Shown in pieces: positions 60,401 through 64,000 of a DNA stretch of 64,000 nt; position 1 is the stretch's first letter, and every line of letters starts with the position of its first letter. The notes beneath the pieces are model-generated. The model did no database searches and was not told where the DNA came from. It saw nothing but the letters and a program-made list of their open reading frames with translations. The position numbers were made by a program, and so were the translations under genes. This DNA is from Hoeflea sp. (GTDB lineage: Bacteria; Pseudomonadota; Alphaproteobacteria; Rhizobiales; Rhizobiaceae), in assembly GCF_002733955.1 (NCBI RefSeq), contig NZ_NVXQ01000005.1, positions 205,931 to 269,930 of the forward strand. The letters are read 5' to 3'.

Positions 60401-61639
60401 ATGCGCCAACCCAAACTTCTCACGACACTTCAGTCCTACAGCTGGCAGCTTTTTGTCAGCGACCTGCTTGCGGGCGCGACCGTTGCGATGGTTGCGTTGC
60501 CGCTGAGCCTTGCCATCGCCATTGCCTCTGGCGCTGACCCGAGCAAGGGAATGGTCACGGCGATCGTCGGTGGCTTTCTGATTTCGCTGTTTGGCGGCAG
60601 CCGGGTGCAGATCGGCGGCCCGACCGGAGCCTTCATTGTCGTCGTGTTCTCGGTCATCGCCCAGCACGGCTATGACGGCCTTGTGCTGGCCACCTTCATG
60701 GCCGGGATCATCCTGCTGGTCGGCGGGTATTTTCGAGCAGGAAACCTGATTTCCTTTGTCCCGGAGGCGGTGGTGAACGGCTTCACCATCGGTATCGGCA
60801 TCATTATCGCCACCAGCCAGCTGAAGGACTTTCTCGGCCTGGCTGTCGACAACGAGCCTGCCGATTTTCTGGAGAAGGTTCCGGTGCTCTGGGAAGCCTT
60901 GGACAGCTTGAGCACGGCGGCTGTTTCGATCGCTCTTGTCACCCTCATCCTGATCGTGGTGTTGCGGCGCGTTGCCCCCAGCTTTCCCGGACTTATCGTT
61001 GCCGTCGGGATGGGGTCAGCACTTGTTGCCTTGATGTCATTGCCGGTCGATACGCTTGGCTCCCGATTCGGCGAACTTCCAGGCCGGATGCCCTGGCCGC
61101 AACTGCCTGACCTTTCACCGTCGCGCATGATCGAGCTCATTCCCTCGGCCTTCGTCATCGCCTTCCTGGCCGGGGTGGAATCGCTGCTTTCAGCTATGGT
61201 TGCCGACAAGATGATCGAGGGCCAGCACAGGCCAAATGCAGAATTGACGGCCCAAGGCATTGCCAATATCGGGTCCGCGCTGTTCACAGGTCTTCCAGCG
61301 ACCGGCGCGATTGCCCGAACCGCGACGAATATCAAGGCCGGCGGCAAGACACCTGTTGCAGGCCTTGTTCATGCCGGTGTCATCCTGCTGGTGATGATGT
61401 TTGCGGCGCCGCTGGCAAGCTATCTGGCCATGCCGGCGCTCGCTGCACTTCTCATTGTCACCGCATGGAACATGACCGAACCCCACAAATGGAGCGGCTA
61501 CCCGCGCGAGGGAAAGAGCGAGATCATGCTTTTGCTGCTCACGCTGGTTCTGACCGTGGTCGTTGATCTGACCGTGGCGATCGGAGTAGGCGTTGCAATC
61601 GGCCTGGCCCTGCGCCTGAGCCGGCGCAAGTCCGTATAA
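60401..61639 (+). CDS. SulP-family anion transporter lacking a STAS domain
   Basis: A 412-residue inner-membrane protein with the SulP signature GGSRVQIGGPTGAFIVVV and about 12 hydrophobic segments. SulP proteins carry sulfate, bicarbonate or C4-dicarboxylates. This one ends directly after the membrane domain (LALRLSRRKSV), so the regulatory C-terminal STAS domain is missing; that is intrinsic, since no frameshift is visible. The upstream XRE gene is the likely regulator. Confidence 0.9.
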   Translation: MRQPKLLTTLQSYSWQLFVSDLLAGATVAMVALPLSLAIAIASGADPSKGMVTAIVGGFLISLFGGSRVQIGGPTGAFIVVVFSVIAQHGYDGLVLATFMAGIILLVGGYFRAGNLISFVPEAVVNGFTIGIGIIIATSQLKDFLGLAVDNEPADFLEKVPVLWEALDSLSTAAVSIALVTLILIVVLRRVAPSFPGLIVAVGMGSALVALMSLPVDTLGSRFGELPGRMPWPQLPDLSPSRMIELIPSAFVIAFLAGVESLLSAMVADKMIEGQHRPNAELTAQGIANIGSALFTGLPATGAIARTATNIKAGGKTPVAGLVHAGVILLVMMFAAPLASYLAMPALAALLIVTAWNMTEPHKWSGYPREGKSEIMLLLLTLVLTVVVDLTVAIGVGVAIGLALRLSRRKSV

Positions 61640-61716
61640 ACCGACTGGACCCCGCGTGGCAGGCAAAGCGGCCGCAGAACAGATTGGTTGCCCTGCCCGA
61701 TCCCGGCGCAGGGCGC

Positions 61717-62946
61717 CTATTCGCCGACCTTATCGCCTTGCCCCTTGCCTAGCGCGGTCGCCACTGCGATCCGGGTATCTAGCACCAGAGAACGCAACGC
61801 CACATACCGGGCATCGCAGTTCGCCAGTCTGACCGGATTGCTCATGTCGATGCCGTTGATCTGCGCCAGGCCACTGATGCCGGGCTTAACGTCAAGCACG
61901 CCAAGCGCCCCGCGGGCCTCAATCAGCTCGTCTTGTACTGGCAGGCATGGGCGCGGGCCGATCAGGCTCATTTCATTGCGAAGAATGTTCCAGACTTGCG
62001 GCAGTTCATCGAGCTTGGTGCGCCGGAGGAAGCTACCGACCTGGGTGACAGCACTTGGCGGAATCTCGTGCGTGCCGACCTGCGGCATCCCTGTCTTCAT
62101 GGTGCGGAATTTGTAGCTTAGAAACTCGCGGCCATCCTTGCCCACACGGGTCTGGGCGAACAGTCCGGGACCGGGCGAATCCAGCCGGATGAAAGCCCAG
62201 AGCAGAAACAACGCCCACCAGAAAACCAGGAGGATGGCCAGCGCCACCACCATGTCGGCAGAGCGCTTGATGCCGGCATACCAGATATTGGTCCGCTGGC
62301 CGTCAGACAGGATCAACTCGTCCGGCTGCAGGCTCTGCGCACCCACCGCGGAGCCGGGCCGGAAGGAATCGGCGGCCAACACGAAACCTGCCAGCCGCTG
62401 CACATGGACCGTGGGCTTGAGTGCGGCGACCAATCCGAAAAGCCGCAGTGCCAAGGGCTTGGGAAGCCCGTTGAGCCAGGCCAGACGGCCGGCCCAGCGG
62501 TCCGCGTGGACGGCGGGCAGGTAGACGGTGAGACTGTCGAGACCCTTCAGGCCAGCCAGCCGCTCGATCGCCGCGCGCTTGCTCCTGGCGTATGGGCTTT
62601 GATTGCCCGGATCGAGGGCATGGACCGAAGACACGTTGACAAACTGCCTGATCCCGGCGCGCCTGGCGGTTTCGGCGACATTGATCAGGAAATCGACGTT
62701 GATCCTGTTAAACTCCTCAGCGGTGGGAGATGAATCGGTGTTGACGACGGCCAAATGAAGCAGCTGGTCCCAGCCCCGGGCCCGGCTCTCGAGCTCCGCG
62801 TAGCCACAGACCTCGACCCCGGGAAACAGCGCGGCTAATCTCTGCGGATGCCTGCCAACCAGCAACAGCTGCACATCGGGCCGGTCCAGCAATGGCACCA
62901 GAGCCTGGCCGACAAAACCCGATCCGCCGGTAACGACTATCTTCAT
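61717..62946 (-). CDS. Fusion of NAD-dependent epimerase and bacterial sugar transferase
   Basis: A 409-residue two-domain protein. The N-terminus ([14 protein letters not shown]) is an extended-SDR epimerase/dehydratase domain of about 210 residues with the YARSK motif. The C-terminus (from about residue 222, [22 protein letters not shown]) is a membrane-anchored initiating sugar-phosphate transferase (PF02397) with [20 protein letters not shown] and MSLIGPRPC. Such transferases put the first sugar phosphate on undecaprenyl phosphate. Fusing sugar synthesis to priming is uncommon. ATG 62946 overlaps the stop of the upstream small gene by 4 nt. Confidence 0.92.
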   Translation of the reverse strand: MKIVVTGGSGFVGQALVPLLDRPDVQLLLVGRHPQRLAALFPGVEVCGYAELESRARGWDQLLHLAVVNTDSSPTAEEFNRINVDFLINVAETARRAGIRQFVNVSSVHALDPGNQSPYARSKRAAIERLAGLKGLDSLTVYLPAVHADRWAGRLAWLNGLPKPLALRLFGLVAALKPTVHVQRLAGFVLAADSFRPGSAVGAQSLQPDELILSDGQRTNIWYAGIKRSADMVVALAILLVFWWALFLLWAFIRLDSPGPGLFAQTRVGKDGREFLSYKFRTMKTGMPQVGTHEIPPSAVTQVGSFLRRTKLDELPQVWNILRNEMSLIGPRPCLPVQDELIEARGALGVLDVKPGISGLAQINGIDMSNPVRLANCDARYVALRSLVLDTRIAVATALGKGQGDKVGE

Positions 62947-63161
62947 GCTGCCTCCGGTTTGGCCGTCCGCGCGCGCCCAAACACCAGATAGAGCGCAAGG
63001 CACATGGCCAAAATGAAGACCGTGTCGTGGATGACGTGACCGAACATCAGTCCGACGACGCCGGAGAACAGACAAAGCATGATGCAGCAATAACGGCAGA
63101 TGAGACAAGCGAAATTCTCGAACTCAGGTCTGATCAGAAATTTGCTGACTGTTTTGATCAT
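62943..63161 (-). CDS. Small hypothetical membrane protein coupled to the epimerase/sugar-transferase gene
   Basis: A 72-residue protein with two hydrophobic stretches (about 18-40 and 45-62) and four cysteines in the first half (FACLICRYCCIMLC). Its stop overlaps the downstream start (ATGA), which supports it as a real gene. I do not recognise a family. A role in polysaccharide synthesis is suggested only by the context. Confidence 0.6.
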   Translation of the reverse strand: MIKTVSKFLIRPEFENFACLICRYCCIMLCLFSGVVGLMFGHVIHDTVFILAMCLALYLVFGRARTAKPEAA

Positions 63162-63370
63162 CGAATTTTTTCACCGGCCGCACAAGTCTGCAAGTGTCCT
63201 CCCCGCAAAATTGTGATTGGCACCCGTTTTCGTTCTGCCTGTTGCTCAGTCTGACGCGAGGTCTGTCATGCAATTAACATCATCTAACATACTCTGACTG
63301 CTGGTCCATCCGGCAACGGATCTGCCGCCTCGCTTTTCCCCGGCCGGAGTCGCGTTGCGGGACAGCACAT

Positions 63371-64000
63371 TGAGCTACTCCCCCATCCCTTGGACAGTAT
63401 CTGACGTAAATCAATCTACTTTTCGAACCTGCTGATCGGGTGGGGCTTCGTCTTTTCTCAACCAATAGACCACGGCAGGTGGCCTGCCGCCAAGGGCCGC
63501 GTGTGGGCGTTTGGTGATGTAGAAGGTCCATCCAGTTCCGAATGCCAGCCTTTGCGTCCGAACCAGGCTCCCAAGCGTGCAGGTAGACGCATTCATATTT
63601 CAGGGACCGCCAGAGCCGCTCGACGAAGATGTTGTCGAGGAACCGGACCTTTCCATCCATTGAGATGCGGACGCTAGATCGGCGGAGGCGGTCTGTCCAG
63701 GCAAAAGACGTGAACTGACTGCCCTGATCCGTATTCATGATCTCGGGCGAGCCGAACTTGTGGATAGCTTCGTTCAGCGCTTCAACGCAGAAGCCTGTCT
63801 CTAGCGTGTTCAAGATGCGCCATGCCAGAACCTTGCGCGTGTGCCAGTCCATGATCGCCACCAGATACAGGAACCCGAGCTGCATCGGCAGATAGGAGAT
63901 GTCTGCAAACCACACCTGATTGGGTCGATCAACGCGCAAACCGCGCAACAGATAGGGGTATATCTTGTGACCCTTCGCTGCTTTGCTGGTTTGCTGGTTT
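63371..64000 (-). mobile_element. IS3-family insertion sequence, right part (cut by the window edge)
   Basis: The transposase C-terminal region and a probable inverted-repeat end (about 63371-63396, TGAGCTACTCCCCCATCC...) are in the window; the rest lies outside it. The end position is approximate because the partner repeat is not visible. It sits about 210 bp upstream of the small membrane-protein gene at 63161. Confidence 0.75.
63411..64000 (-). pseudogene. IS3-family transposase (orfB, DDE integrase), frameshifted and partial
   Basis: The catalytic rve core is present, with KIYPYLLRGLRVDRPNQVW, WHTRKVLAWRI, NTDQGSQFTS and DNIFVERLWRSLKYE (the first Asp, second Asp and Glu of the triad). 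Near 63528 one extra C (plus strand) breaks the frame inside the RNWM-TFYI segment. The other frame continues with RPHAALGGRPPAVVYWL to a stop at 63411. The frame is open at the window edge, so the N-terminus is outside. Transposition from this copy is unlikely unless the shift is bypassed. Confidence 0.85.

Overview
The window is about 64 kb of GC-rich chromosome from an alphaproteobacterium, very probably a member of the Hyphomicrobiales (Rhizobiaceae or Phyllobacteriaceae type, for example a Hoeflea-like marine genus). I infer this from gene order (nusA-rimP, trmB-metK-praR-lnt-corC-ybeY-phoH-miaB-plsC-mur-rimI-tsaB, and glnD-murJ-trpS), from the Mur-type Fur protein, from the Irr-box/mbfA pair, and from the sequences themselves. 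No database search was possible. I found no rRNA, tRNA or CRISPR array.

Layout. 1-21.3 kb is a conserved housekeeping block, almost all on the minus strand: glnD, murJ, trpS, a universal stress protein, an Nfu-type Fe-S protein, tsaB, rimI, mur, plsC, miaB, phoH, ybeY, a CorC-like protein, lnt, the HTH regulator PraR/PhrR, metK, trmB, rimP and partial nusA. A PIG-L deacetylase-like gene on the plus strand interrupts it. The praR-metK spacer is rich in inverted repeats, and the rimP leader has an attenuator-like hairpin with a T tract. 21.4-24.0 kb holds a two-gene unit, a GNAT/C39-peptidase-like fusion followed by a RimK-type ATP-grasp ligase. It is the best candidate here for a poorly characterised peptide-modifying system. 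24.2-28.3 kb carries an EI24/CysZ-like membrane protein and a TAXI-type TRAP transporter.

28.6-38.0 kb is again core: a methyltransferase, nth, a DUF2244 protein, an Ada-like alkyltransferase, gpmA, dapB, an ABC exporter, glk, mgsA and mepA. 38.1-44.0 kb is an accessory glycosylation locus: an STT3-like GT-C membrane protein, a GtrB-like GT2, an SMR-type small transporter, a methyltransferase, a Gfo/Idh/MocA oxidoreductase and GtrA. Together they suggest polyprenyl-phosphate-linked sugar synthesis, flipping and transfer. 44.1-46.8 kb has an EF-hand protein, an orphan nicotinamide phosphoribosyltransferase (nadV) and zinT with a probable Zur box.

46.9-52.6 kb carries pheT, pheS, rplT, rpmI and infC (ATT start). 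A visibly AT-rich membrane-protein gene sits between pheS and pheT and looks horizontally acquired. 52.8-61.6 kb has a hydrolase, a BTLCP cysteine peptidase, an MFS transporter, a CapD/FlaA1-type nucleotide-sugar enzyme, mbfA with a perfect Irr-box palindrome, a YiiX-like cysteine hydrolase, and an XRE regulator-SulP transporter pair. The right end is the edge of a polysaccharide locus (an epimerase/sugar-transferase fusion plus a small membrane protein), next to a frameshifted IS3-family insertion sequence cut by the window edge.
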